This document shows positions 53,306 to 62,217 of a stretch of 64,000 nt of DNA, piece after piece (within the stretch, counting starts at the first letter, position 1; each line of letters opens with the position of its first letter). Below the pieces are notes generated by a model. The model worked only from the letters and a program-made list of their open reading frames with translations, did not search any database and had not been told where the DNA came from. The position numbers and the translations under genes were made by a program. The DNA is from Thermogutta terrifontis (GTDB taxonomy: Bacteria; Planctomycetota; Planctomycetia; Pirellulales; Thermoguttaceae): the NCBI RefSeq assembly GCF_002277955.1, contig NZ_CP018477.1, forward strand, positions 1,488,001-1,552,000, given 5' to 3'.

Positions 53306-54997
53306 ATGGGTAGCTCGGCTGCGCTTCTGGCAATGTTTCCGTTGTTTCTGGTGTTCGTGCTTCTGGTGGGCTGGCAATGGCCTGCGCGACGCACCATGCC
53401 GCTGTGTTACCTTGCCACCCTGCTGATCGGACTGTTTTACTGGCAGATGACCTGGTCGCGGATCCTTGCGGCGACAGTCGAGGGCCTGATCATCGCGGCG
53501 ATGCTGTTGTACATTGTGTTTGGAGCATTGCTTCTGCTGGCGATGTTGAAGCATTCCGGGGCAGTTTCGGCGATTCGTGATGGTTTCCGCAAGATTTCAC
53601 CGGATCCTCGCATTCAGGCCGTGATCGTCGGTTGGGCCTTTGGCAGCTTCATCGAGGGTGCCGCGGGATTTGGGACTCCGGCGGCTGTGGCCGGTCCGCT
53701 CCTGGTGATCTTGGGATTTCCTCCGCTTGCGGCAGCGACCGCCTCTGTGACGATCCAGAGCACTCCCGTTTCTTTCGGCGCAGTGGGGACACCTATCCTG
53801 GTCGGCGTCAATAAGGGCCTTCAGGACCAACCAGCGGTCCTCGACTATCTTGCGGATCACGCCATGACAGGTGGCTTGACGGGATCGGTGGCCTATGAAC
53901 AGTTGCTCTTCGAGATCGGACGGCGCGTCGCGCTGCTTCATGGGGTGATCGGCCTGCTCATCCCGTTTTTTGTCGTTTGCCTGTTGACTCGCTTTTTCGG
54001 CGCCCGACGATCATGGCGGGAAGGCCTGGCGGTGTGGCAGTTCTGCCTGTTTTCCGGACTCGCCTTCTGTATCCCTTATGCGATCTTTGCCTGGACGCTG
54101 GGGCCGAAGTTCCCCTCGCTTCTCGGCGGTCCCGTGGCTCTGGTTTTGAGCACGTTGGCCGCCCGCGCCGGCTGGTTCCAACCGAAGGTCCCCTGGAATT
54201 TTGCCGAGTCAGCTTCGCCCAATTCGGGACAGACCAGAGCAGAGGAAACACCAATGCCCTCTTGGAGCCTGGGGGTTCGCATGGCCTGGCTTCCTTATGC
54301 CGTTGTTGCAGGACTGCTGGTCCTGGAACAATGGGGTCCCCTCAAGAATCTCCTGGCGCGGGCAAACTGGGAATGGACCATCACCTCTGCGGACGTGGCC
54401 AGTCTGGCAATTGTGGCACGCTGGAATGTCCTCACATCACCGGGGACGGCTTTTCTCCTGGCCGTCCTCTTTACCGTGGTGGTGTTCGCGGTTCCACGCC
54501 AGGGGGTTCTGAACGCATTTTCTGAAGCAGGGCAAAAGACACTGGCGGCGGCACTAGCCCTTATCTTTGCCGTCCCGGCAGTGCGGATTTTCATTCATTC
54601 CAATGTCAACGGGGCCGGCCTGGCCGGAATGCCGCAGGAGCTTGCCCTGGCCGTCTCGCAGTGGGTTGGACAGATCTGGCCGGCCTTCGCTGCGGGAATT
54701 GGTGCCCTGGAGGCCTTCATTGCCGGTAGCAATACAATCAGCAACATGACGTTTGCCCTCTTTCAATTTGAAGTTGCCCTGAAGACGGCCCTGGACCCGC
54801 TCTGGATCGTTGCCCTTCAGGCTGTCGGTGGCGCGGCAGGAAATATGGTGTGTGTCCACAACGTCGTGGCTGCCGCGGCAACGGTGGGCCTCGTCGGCCA
54901 GGAAGGAAAGATCATCCGCCAGACAATCATCCCAACGGTCTATTACCTCCTTGCCGCGGGCCTGCTGGGCCTCGCTTTTTGCCACCGAAGAGGTTAA
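53306..54997 (+). CDS. L-lactate permease (LctP family)
   Basis: 563 residues with 12-14 membrane helices. Family signatures: VGWAFGSFIEGAAGFGTPAAVAGPLL (about 109-134), SVTIQSTPVSFGAVGTPILVGV and, near the C-terminus, AGIGALEAFIAGSNTISNMTFALFQF and AVGGAAGNMVCVHNVVAAAATVGL. LctP proteins import L-/D-lactate or glycolate with protons. GAAAGAGAAAG precedes ATG 53306. It follows the Etf-Hdr genes by about 0.9 kb, which invites the idea that lactate oxidation supplies the electrons, though no lactate dehydrogenase is in the window. Confidence 0.92.
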   Translation: MGSSAALLAMFPLFLVFVLLVGWQWPARRTMPLCYLATLLIGLFYWQMTWSRILAATVEGLIIAAMLLYIVFGALLLLAMLKHSGAVSAIRDGFRKISPDPRIQAVIVGWAFGSFIEGAAGFGTPAAVAGPLLVILGFPPLAAATASVTIQSTPVSFGAVGTPILVGVNKGLQDQPAVLDYLADHAMTGGLTGSVAYEQLLFEIGRRVALLHGVIGLLIPFFVVCLLTRFFGARRSWREGLAVWQFCLFSGLAFCIPYAIFAWTLGPKFPSLLGGPVALVLSTLAARAGWFQPKVPWNFAESASPNSGQTRAEETPMPSWSLGVRMAWLPYAVVAGLLVLEQWGPLKNLLARANWEWTITSADVASLAIVARWNVLTSPGTAFLLAVLFTVVVFAVPRQGVLNAFSEAGQKTLAAALALIFAVPAVRIFIHSNVNGAGLAGMPQELALAVSQWVGQIWPAFAAGIGALEAFIAGSNTISNMTFALFQFEVALKTALDPLWIVALQAVGGAAGNMVCVHNVVAAAATVGLVGQEGKIIRQTIIPTVYYLLAAGLLGLAFCHRRG

Positions 54998-55132
54998 CCG
55001 TTCAACGTGATCACACTTCCCCGGAAAACCCCAAGGCGACCATTTGGCAGGTGGCCTCCAGAGTACGCTGAAGTTCACCCAGAATGGCGGCAAATGATAG
55101 CGCGGGAAATCGCAAAAAGGCCAGTCCTCCGA

Positions 55133-55490
55133 GTAGGGACAGTTCATGAACTGCCCCTGCGAAATCCGATCCATTTGGCCATGATCGCCGTATAGTAGGG
55201 GCGATTCACCAATCGCCCGTACCAATGCTTATGACCCTCACATGTCTAAGTGTATTCGGACTCGGGTGGGACCTGCTTCGGAGGAACCTGCTTGTCAGGT
55301 CCGCATATTCGGAGGGACCCGCTCATCGGGTCCGCTCTCGCACGTTCGCTTATCGATCTCATCCCACCGGGCACGACAGGCGTGCCCCTCCGACTCGTTT
55401 TTTCGGAGGGACCCGCTTGTCGGGTCCGTTTATCAACGTTCGATCATGAATTCTGTTTCACCGGGGACTGAAGTCCCGCGCTATCCACGT
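55133..55490. repeat. Palindromic repeat cluster with partial composite block
   Basis: Two GTAGGGGC-type palindromes (55133-55160, 55195-55221), four GCTTGTC/GACAGGC-type units (about 55268-55345 and 55368-55392) and then 55405-55482, which repeats the start of the composite block at 44476-44560: GGAGGGACCCGCTTGTCGGG, AACGTTCGATCATGAATTC, GGGACTGAAGTCCC. The block stops abruptly at 55482 where integrase sequence begins. Confidence 0.85.
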
Positions 55491-56484
55491 GGAGGCGTTG
55501 CTGGCTTCACGGATCAGCGGCTTACCGATACAGCCAGGCACCGGCACTTGGCTGAATACCATCGGCGAGGCCCTCAAAGAGAAACTTGCCAAGGTGGGGC
55601 TGGAGTCCTGGCCCAGGTTGAGGCACAACCTGCGGGCAAGCTGCGAAAGCGACCTGGCCCAGGCCTTCCCGCTGGCCGTGGTTACCAACTGGTTGGAGAA
55701 GACTCCCTCCATCGCGCTACGGCATTATGTGGATCCCACAGATTTGGCATACAAGGTTGCCCTCCAGTGGATTCCCAAGGCCACACAAGACTCGAAAAGT
55801 GTGCATTCGAACACTGCTGGTGTTCAAACGTACAGTGTCACAGAACCCGGTGCACGGGTGGCACAAAATGCGGCAAAGAAGGTTCCCACACCAAGTGGCA
55901 AGCCAGACAAGTTTGAATCGCAAGGGGTATTCAATCACGCCGTTGTGCGGCGCGGCAGACGTCGTAACTTGCGTATAAAAAGTAATTTATTGGGCGATGG
56001 CCGACTCGAAGGTGGTTCTGTAACCTGTGATCAGGAAAGGAGTTGTGGCATGGCGCCATACTCTGGTGGCTCCGTATGCGGCGCTCCGGATTATTGCGTA
56101 CTTGCACCCCGAGTTTCTCCATCGAACGCTCTAGATTGTGACCCTGGACCAAGTGGCGACCACGGGCGTGGTGCTTTGGATTGTCCCGACACTGTACTTG
56201 CTGACTCTGCGGGGAGTGGCCTGGATGATCCCGACACTGTAGTTGCTGACTCTGCCGGTAATGCTTTGGATTGTGGCGGGACTACGTCTAGGGGCTCTGG
56301 ATGCCGTCCCTCGGATTGCGGTGAGGCTCTGCTGGACTGCTGTCCATGCGTCGGCTTGGGACGCAGCATTGCCATGCCCGAAGGGCTGCCGCCCGAGCTC
56401 GTCGCGATTTGGCAGACACTCACTGATGTACAACGCCAAGCCGTTTTGCGGGCCCTCGAAAGCTTGGGATGGCGGTCAGGGTGA
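55489..56484 (+). pseudogene. Tyrosine recombinase (integrase) tail fused to low-complexity repeats
   Basis: One open frame of 331 codons from GTG 55489. Residues about 10-90 are the C-terminal catalytic part of a tyrosine recombinase: WPRLRHNLRASCESDLAQA (HxLR with catalytic Arg), NWLEKTPSIALRHYVDPTD with the nucleophile Tyr. The N-terminal and core-binding domains and first Arg are gone; upstream DNA is repeat block. A Cys/Asp-rich stretch follows, with four to five 15-residue repeats (ALDCPDTVLADSAGS, GLDDPDTVVADSAGN; 45-base units near 56126-56300), then LPPELVAIWQTLTDVQRQAV, like small proteins that follow integrases in planctomycetes. Not a working integrase. Confidence 0.72.
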
Positions 56485-56930
56485 AAGGCCTTCTGGGTTG
56501 TGGTGCAGCAGCCGCCTGCCAGGTCCTCGCAAAATGGCGGCCGGCGGGAAAACTATTTTCAAGCATAGACTGGAAACTGTTGTAGGACATCTTGCACGCC
56601 CCTGAAGACGGTTCCAATCATTTCTATGGACATAAATTGGCTGAATTTAAATATGGCTACTGGGTAAGAATCATTGCTGCGTAGAAAGTTTGACCCCGAG
56701 GACCTTCAGATATGGCATGCGATTAGAGGGAGCGGTGCTTGTCAGTTTTGCTTTTCCTGCGGTCGGTTTTGGCGAAAGTGGCGGGTTATGATAAGGAGAA
56801 CGACTTTGAGCGGCGGACTGCGCGGGGGAAGTCCGCTCCGGGCGGCCGAGTTCGGCGTGTGGTGAATAGCGAAGGCCGACGGTTGAAGGATGGCCGAGAT
56901 GATGGGCGGCTCAGAACCAAGGTGAACGCT
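56485..56930. other. Gene-free stretch, nothing recognised
   Basis: No repeat of the local families and no convincing frame. The open frame of the next gene extends back to 56739 but its upstream part is Arg/Gly-rich and looks non-coding. Confidence 0.5.
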
Positions 56931-57380
56931 ATGCCAAAATCTGACAAAACCCGACAATTGCGAATTGCGCAGCGGAACGCCATTGAACTGCTGCTGGCCG
57001 GTAAGACAGACCAGGAGGTGGCAGAGGCGGTGGGCGTGAGTCGGCAAACCGTGACGGTGTGGCGGAACCGGGACGCCCTTTTTCAGACGGCGCTGGAAGT
57101 CCGGCGGAAGGAAATCTGGGGTGCCCATGTGGAGCGGCTGCGGCAGATTGCCGGTCGGGCAGTGGAGGTGCTGGAGGCTGATCTGCTGCAAGAGGAGGAT
57201 CGCCGGTTGCGGCAGTCAGCGGCGGTCCACGTGCTGAAGTGTGTGGGGCTCTATGGGGCCAATTTGGATCCCAAGACAGAGACGCCTGGTTATCCGTTTT
57301 CACGGTGGTCGGACGAGCAGGTGGAAAAGGCTTTGCGGCGGTATTGGGGAGAGAGGGGGAATCAGCAGGCTGGGGGGTGA
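56931..57380 (+). CDS. Small HTH protein, phage terminase small-subunit-like
   Basis: 149 residues from ATG 56931, with AAGGTG 7 bases upstream. Residues 12-48 form a homeodomain-like helix-turn-helix (RNAIELLLAGKTDQEVAEAV, GVSRQTVTVWRN) as in phBC6A51-type and terminase small-subunit proteins, which bind DNA in phages and integrative elements. A long helix follows (VERLRQIAGRAVEVLEADLL) and the tail is SDEQVEKALRRYWGER. It lies between an integrase tail and an unknown gene on the same strand, so it is probably cargo of a decayed integrative element. Confidence 0.7.
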   Translation: MPKSDKTRQLRIAQRNAIELLLAGKTDQEVAEAVGVSRQTVTVWRNRDALFQTALEVRRKEIWGAHVERLRQIAGRAVEVLEADLLQEEDRRLRQSAAVHVLKCVGLYGANLDPKTETPGYPFSRWSDEQVEKALRRYWGERGNQQAGG

Positions 57381-57754
57381 AGCGACGGAGGAGTTGCCCC
57401 AATCTGGCCGTTGGTCCTGGTTGAATGGGGATCCGTTGAGGACACGGTCAGGCGGCGGCGGGGAGGACTGCACGAGCGCCGGGGTGGGTGGCCGGCACTG
57501 GTACAATTCGGCTCGTAAAAGGGATGAGACCTCGATAGAGGTCAGTTGTCTTTTCCTGATGCTTTTCTGCTGCCCTGTGCGTAGCTTTGCGGCGAGAGGC
57601 GGGTTATAATTCGCCAGCGAAGCGCGTTGGCTTGTTCTTGTGGACGGCAAGAGCGGGTCGGCGGTCGGAGTTTTTCTCTTTGTGCTCATCCAGTGGCGTC
57701 GCGATGGTCCACGCCGAGAGGCGTAAGGGAGCAAGATTAAGGCGAGCGGCGAAA
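57381..57754. other. Gene-free stretch, nothing recognised
   Basis: 374 bases between the HTH gene and the next frame. No repeat or hairpin of note. Confidence 0.45.
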
Positions 57755-58615
57755 ATGGTGAATCGCGAGGAAATCAGCAAGGGGCCAGAGGCTTTTCTGA
57801 GAGCTTTGGAACGTCTCCTGGAGCGGGGGCAGGGGGTCTCTGAGGCGTGGCGGGGCTTTTGGGAAATGGAGCTGCGGAGGCGGATATTGCCTGGAGGGTA
57901 TTTGCTACCGCAATGGAAGCAGTATTATGAGGCGTTTGCGAAAGCCGTGGATGCTTTTTCTGAGACGCTTCTGGAAGTGGAGAAGGCCTGGCCTGAAGAA
58001 AGAGAGTTTCCGCCTTTTGCCCCTTGGGATCCCATGCTGCATCTTCCTAACGCGCTGCCTTATTTACGACGGCGGACGGCCGAGTTGCTGGGTATCTTGG
58101 GAACTGTTGATAGGAATGCGTGGTTTTTTGCGGATTTGGCGTGCGAGATGATCGGCCCGGATTGGGGAACCAGGGGTGAGGATCCGTCTCCCCGGCGCTG
58201 GGATGACGACATGGCGGTTCTGGCCTTTGGCTGGGAGAAATATCGGCAGTGGTGGGGGCAGGAAACTCGTAAGCGATTACGTGCGGCACTTTTGGGAAAA
58301 GCGGGCGGCGACAAGATCGAGTCCAACGCTTCCCATGATGGACGGCCCACGAAGCTTGCCAAAAGGCGTGGACGGCAAGCCTTGAGCGAGTCGCAGCAGG
58401 AGTTGTACCAGAAGATTTACGAGGCCTGGGAATATTATAGGCGGCACACCAACAACTCTCGCAAAGATTTTGTAGAGGAGACCAGAGGGCGGTTTGGCGA
58501 ACTGTACGAAACACACTTTGCGCCGCGGAAGTGGAGTGCGCGAGCTGTGACACGGGCACTGAGTTGGATACGGCGTAGGAGGGCTTTGGAGGAGGGCCGC
58601 GAGAAGGATGCATGA
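57755..58615 (+). CDS. Hypothetical protein of mobile region
   Basis: 286 residues from ATG 57755; starts at 57704 or further upstream are possible and no site has a good Shine-Dalgarno. Not recognised. It is Trp-, Arg- and Glu-rich and mainly helical (GPEAFLRALERLLERGQG, QYYEAFAKAVDAFSETLLEV, PYLRRRTAELLGILG). The basic C-terminus (KRRGRQALSESQQELYQKIY, SARAVTRALSWIRRRRAL) suggests nucleic-acid contact. It follows the HTH protein on the same strand; the pair may travel together. Its codon use does not look random, which favours a real gene. Confidence 0.55.
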   Translation: MVNREEISKGPEAFLRALERLLERGQGVSEAWRGFWEMELRRRILPGGYLLPQWKQYYEAFAKAVDAFSETLLEVEKAWPEEREFPPFAPWDPMLHLPNALPYLRRRTAELLGILGTVDRNAWFFADLACEMIGPDWGTRGEDPSPRRWDDDMAVLAFGWEKYRQWWGQETRKRLRAALLGKAGGDKIESNASHDGRPTKLAKRRGRQALSESQQELYQKIYEAWEYYRRHTNNSRKDFVEETRGRFGELYETHFAPRKWSARAVTRALSWIRRRRALEEGREKDA

Positions 58616-58664
58616 TCAATCAGCCGCTGGGGAGAAGATGACCGTGGGGCTCGGGGATTTCCAC

Positions 58665-59111
58665 CTACTGGAATAGTTCCGGGTTAGATTGGGAAGCGGC
58701 CGGCTTGCCGCTGCAATCAGAACAATACTCGAGCGTCTGCGGCTGGAAGTGGTCGATTGCCTTCGGGGGAAACGGCGACCGCAGGTGCTGTCCGTGTCCC
58801 GCCTGTCTGTCCTTCTTCCGCTTCTTGTCGCCCTTGGGCAACGAGTTCTTGGGGGTGACGATGCCACTTGAGAGCGACCCCCAGGCCGGGGTGGCCTTGT
58901 GTATTGGAGCCAACTGTTGCTCGAAGTGTTCGTTTCGTTCGCACAGTTGCGGGTTTTCTTCGCGCGGGCGTGCTTTCTTGTCCTCCAACGTAGGGATGAG
59001 TTCTATCGCCGCGACCAAGTTTTCCACCAATGCGGCGACATACGTCCCAAACCCGCGGTTCGAAATCGCGGCTGGTTTCTCGCGCCTTCCCGTGGTCGGA
59101 AAATTGTGCAT
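58665..59111 (-). pseudogene. IS66-type transposase N-terminal remnant
   Basis: A 148-codon frame resembling the start of IS66 transposases: a leucine-zipper-like segment with Glu-Asn-x-x-Leu (LEDKKARPREENPQLCERNE), a basic linker (KGDKKRKKDRQAGHGQHLRS, the usual RKPGGQxGHxGxxR) and the zinc-ribbon half YCSDCSG. The DDE catalytic region is absent; the frame stops 50 bases after the unknown gene. Many substitutions (for example lost SSKPPSSD motif) mark it as old. Neither IS end was identified. Confidence 0.6.
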
Positions 59112-59386
59112 AACAAGCTTCTCAGACTAGATCAGCTAACCGGTCTTTGCTCGAGGACTCTGCAGAATTCTTGGGAGGGCTCTTGACAATTCAAGTCCCC
59201 GCTTTAATCTAACCACCGTCGGCCGGTTGCCTGGCTGTCGCGCTGGGTAAAATAGAAATGATGACGCCGTGAAAAATCACGAAGCTCTGACGCGTGACTT
59301 GTCCCCGGATTGCAATATCGGCTCGTAATCAAAGTCTTTAAGGAAGGATATCGGCCAGCATCTAAAAAAGATCGGAGGTGGGCGCA

Positions 59387-60460
59387 ATGATCGCAAGAGT
59401 GCTTCCTGTACCGATCGTATTGGCAACACTGACGGCCCTGGCCCTGATCAGAAATTATGCATGGTGTGATGTAAAGGGAAATGAGAATGGTCCCTTGGAT
59501 ACTATTGGTTGAGATTCTCTGACCGGACTTTCCGAATCTGGACCGATCACCGAAACATCCGGCGTTAGAGACTTGGCCCAGGCCACGGATCATGTACACT
59601 CTCAGCCGCCGAAAAAGAACGCGGACTACTTGAGGCTGGTGAGCGACGGTTATCTCGACCAAATTAGTCCCTCCACGGTCGAAAAAGTGCGTGCGGCTTA
59701 TCCCATTTTGTCCTCCGAGGCAGCTCGCTTTGAAATAGCACGAATGTGCATTCTTTTGAGGGCTGGAAATATCTATAGCAGTATCCTCCGAGATTGCTCA
59801 CCGCCAGCAAAAGAGATCATCCTCAATTCGGGAACAACGCTCGAAGACCTTTCACAGAAGCATCTTCAGCTCTGTGCAAAGGTAGTCCGGTCTTATCTCG
59901 GATCATGTGGAGGATCCGTTATCAGGGCTGTCCATGAGCGCCTCGTCGGCCGTTATGTTGCTCTTAATGGCGCCACAGGCGTTGTTTCGCCGGCTTCTTT
60001 GGTTTACGATGACCTTATGAATGGGCGACCTTTGCGCATCGATTCCCCATCGCAACTCATCAACATCTTGTCCGGATCAGGACTCTCTAGCGATGTCGCA
60101 GCGATCCTGTGCACACAGCGGGAAACCAACGAGCGTTACCTGGTACCGTCCGCGATTATTTCCCTAAGGTGTACACAATACTTTGTGGACTGGGCACCGA
60201 GGACGGGTGCTATTTCGCGAGCCTGGGATCCTATCCTGAGGGAAGGGTTTATTGATAGCATGGCAGCTCAAGCGGGTTATAAAGATTCTCGGGAGCTAAT
60301 GGCTCTTCATTCCCCTGCGGTTACTTCTGAGTTGGTCAGATTGTGGCAGCAGGCAGGAGCGCAAGTTCAAAATTCTAACGACTTGCAGAATATCTCTTGC
60401 GACCGGAATGTCCTTGCACTCGCAGTCTACTATCTGCTGGCTATGAAAGGTTTACGTTAA
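59387..60460 (+). pseudogene. Exported protein gene interrupted by one in-frame TGA
   Basis: ATG 59387 is preceded by CGGAGGTG with ideal spacing and begins a signal-peptide-like stretch (MIARVLPVPIVLATLTALAL). After 41 codons a TGA (59510-59512) appears, and the same frame continues without a further stop to 60460 (DSLTGLSESGPITETSGVRD, then AQATDHVHSQPPKKNADYLR). The continuation has no credible start of its own (TTG 59573 lacks a Shine-Dalgarno). Together they would make a 357-residue exported, mainly helical protein of unknown family. The simplest view is a recent nonsense mutation or sequence error; recoding is possible but unsupported. Confidence 0.65.
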
Positions 60461-60809
60461 TCTTTCAGGAGAATTTGTTTTTGTTTAGGATAAGGTCGAC
60501 TAGCTCCGATGTGGCTCTCCATCTTCTGGAAGGCGAGGTGGGATGAGTTCGAATGGAGCCTTGAAGCAGCAACGCATGTTTGCACAGATCCTCGGCCCAA
60601 AACGCGACTGCTTACATGCCTTCCCTCCCAATGACTGGACAGCCAAGACACGAGTCTTGAAAGTGAACCCTGGGAATGGAGAAAAACCTCTGAAAGTGCC
60701 GCTCTGGTGCTGCGACAGCGCTGAGTAGTGCGCATCTACGCAAGCGAGGGCGAAGACACTCCGATCGACGGTGACACACGCGCTGCACTTCTAAGATCAA
60801 GTTTTATGA
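60461..60809. other. Gene-free stretch before the CRISPR effector genes
   Basis: 349 bases with several stops in all frames. No Cas10 N-terminal sequence, CRISPR repeat or IS end could be recognised. It marks the break that removed the 5' part of the following gene. Confidence 0.5.
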
Positions 60810-62204
60810 AATCTCCAAGAGGGATATCAGCATGAAAATGAAAACGACTGGCCCTCTTTCTTCCACAAGATCGTCGAAGACCGTGCCGACGCGCCTTCAT
60901 GGGGCGCTTTAGACGACGATCAGCGTGCGGCGTGGTTAGCTCATCAACTCTTCCTTAAACTCCCCTCCCCGGGCCGGGTCTATCGCTTCTGGCGGGAGGC
61001 GGAGGAGTTCTTTCGGGATCTCCTGCGAGAGTTCCGCCAAATTGCCGCCCGCTACGACAATCCCTGGCGGGTGCGGCGGCGCGTGCTGGTGCCCAAGGAC
61101 CATAACGGCTGGAAAGATATGGCCCTTTATGATGGCCGCTGGCACGGACGACAGATCAGCCTGGTCTATGTGCGCAGCCTGGGCGGCTTCGTAACCGCGT
61201 CTAATCTGGCGCGTTTGCTCAGACCGGAGGAATCACACGATGCTTTTAAGAATGAGCAGATTACGTTGGAAGAGGAAGACTCTTTTGGCCAGCAGGGGAC
61301 CGTCACTGTAAACCAAGTTCGGGAATTGCAACAACCTTACGCGCATTTGGCCGTCTACCACCCGGTGATCCCAGTGGAAATCTCCCCCTTGCGCTTCCGG
61401 GTGTTGGCGCCACTGGAGGCGGCTTCCGAGTGCGTGGATCTCTCCGTGGCCTGGTGGCGGGATCACTTCGCCCGGCTCTGGGATCGCTTTCCCCTGCACG
61501 TGGGTGTAGTCTCCTTCCCGCGATTAGTCCCTTACCAGGCGGTCGTGGAAGCGGTCAGAAATGTGGAAGATGCCCTGATAGGTAAGGAAGAAACCTGGCA
61601 AGTGCAGGAAGTGGAACGGCGGGCGGGTGTAGTGGCCCTGCGCCTGCGTCGTCGCGATGGCCGCGAAACCATCCGGGTGGTGCCGCTCACCCTACCTGAC
61701 GGCCGGGAGGATGTCTTCTACCCCTACGTGGCCGTGGAGGATCGGGAGGTGCGCTTCCCCCGCGACTTTCAGCATCCCCAAGGTCAGGTTTACCGCCATG
61801 TGGCGAACCTGCGCCCCGGCGATGGGATTAGAGTGTCTCCTGCTCGGGTGAAGACCCTTTTTTTGGACAGCACCGCGGCCCGCTTTGATGCAAAGCGTTC
61901 ACGTTACCTCGAGGATTGGGCACAGATGCGTGAGGTCTGGAGGCTTCTGCAACGGGTGGCGCCGAGCCAGACTGCTCTTCGGCGTCTGCGCAGCGAGCTG
62001 GCGCGGTTAGAAATGGATTGGCAATCGCCGGCTGGAGGCCCGGCGGCTCCACCTGACCTCTGGCGGGACACCCTGTGCGGTGTCCTGGCGAATCATCTGG
62101 AAGTGCAACGTGTAGCGTTGGAGACGCTTACCGAGGCCGCCGTGCAAAGCACTCTCCAATGGGCGCTAGATTGGCACATGACTGCGTTGAAAGAAAGTGT
62201 GTAA
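60810..62204 (+). pseudogene. csx11: 5'-truncated Csx11/Cas10-like large subunit of a type III CRISPR system
   Basis: The frame is open from just after TGA 60807 to 62204 (464 codons). It has no ATG or Shine-Dalgarno at its beginning; the only initiation-like codon early on is GTG 61071, inside conserved sequence. Features fit the C-terminal part of the Csx11 branch of Cas10 proteins, normally more than 900 residues: FHKIVEDRADAPSWGALDDD, PIEISP-like VIPVEISPLRFRVLAPLEAA, FPLHVGVVSFPRLVPYQAVV. The HD nuclease and GGDD cyclase (palm) motifs are not in the remaining part. The downstream RAMP genes are intact and coupled. Truncated, or rearranged so that the N-part lies elsewhere. Confidence 0.7.
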
Positions 62205-62217
62205 AGGAGCCAAAGCC

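Noticed and set aside
55242-55916. 224-residue plus-strand frame
   Set aside because: Its first half is translated palindromic repeat and its second half is the wrong frame of the integrase tail.
59387-59512. 41-residue small secreted peptide gene read as complete
   Set aside because: Possible, but the same frame continues open for 316 codons after the TGA and that part has no start of its own, so an interrupted larger gene is the better reading.
59204-59662. 152-residue minus-strand frame
   Set aside because: Overlaps the Shine-Dalgarno, signal peptide and body of the plus-strand gene and has no recognisable features.
60832-60910. ATG 60832 with AGAGG upstream as the start of the Csx11-like gene
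   Set aside because: It is in a different frame and stops after 26 codons; it joins the Csx11 frame only through a frameshift.
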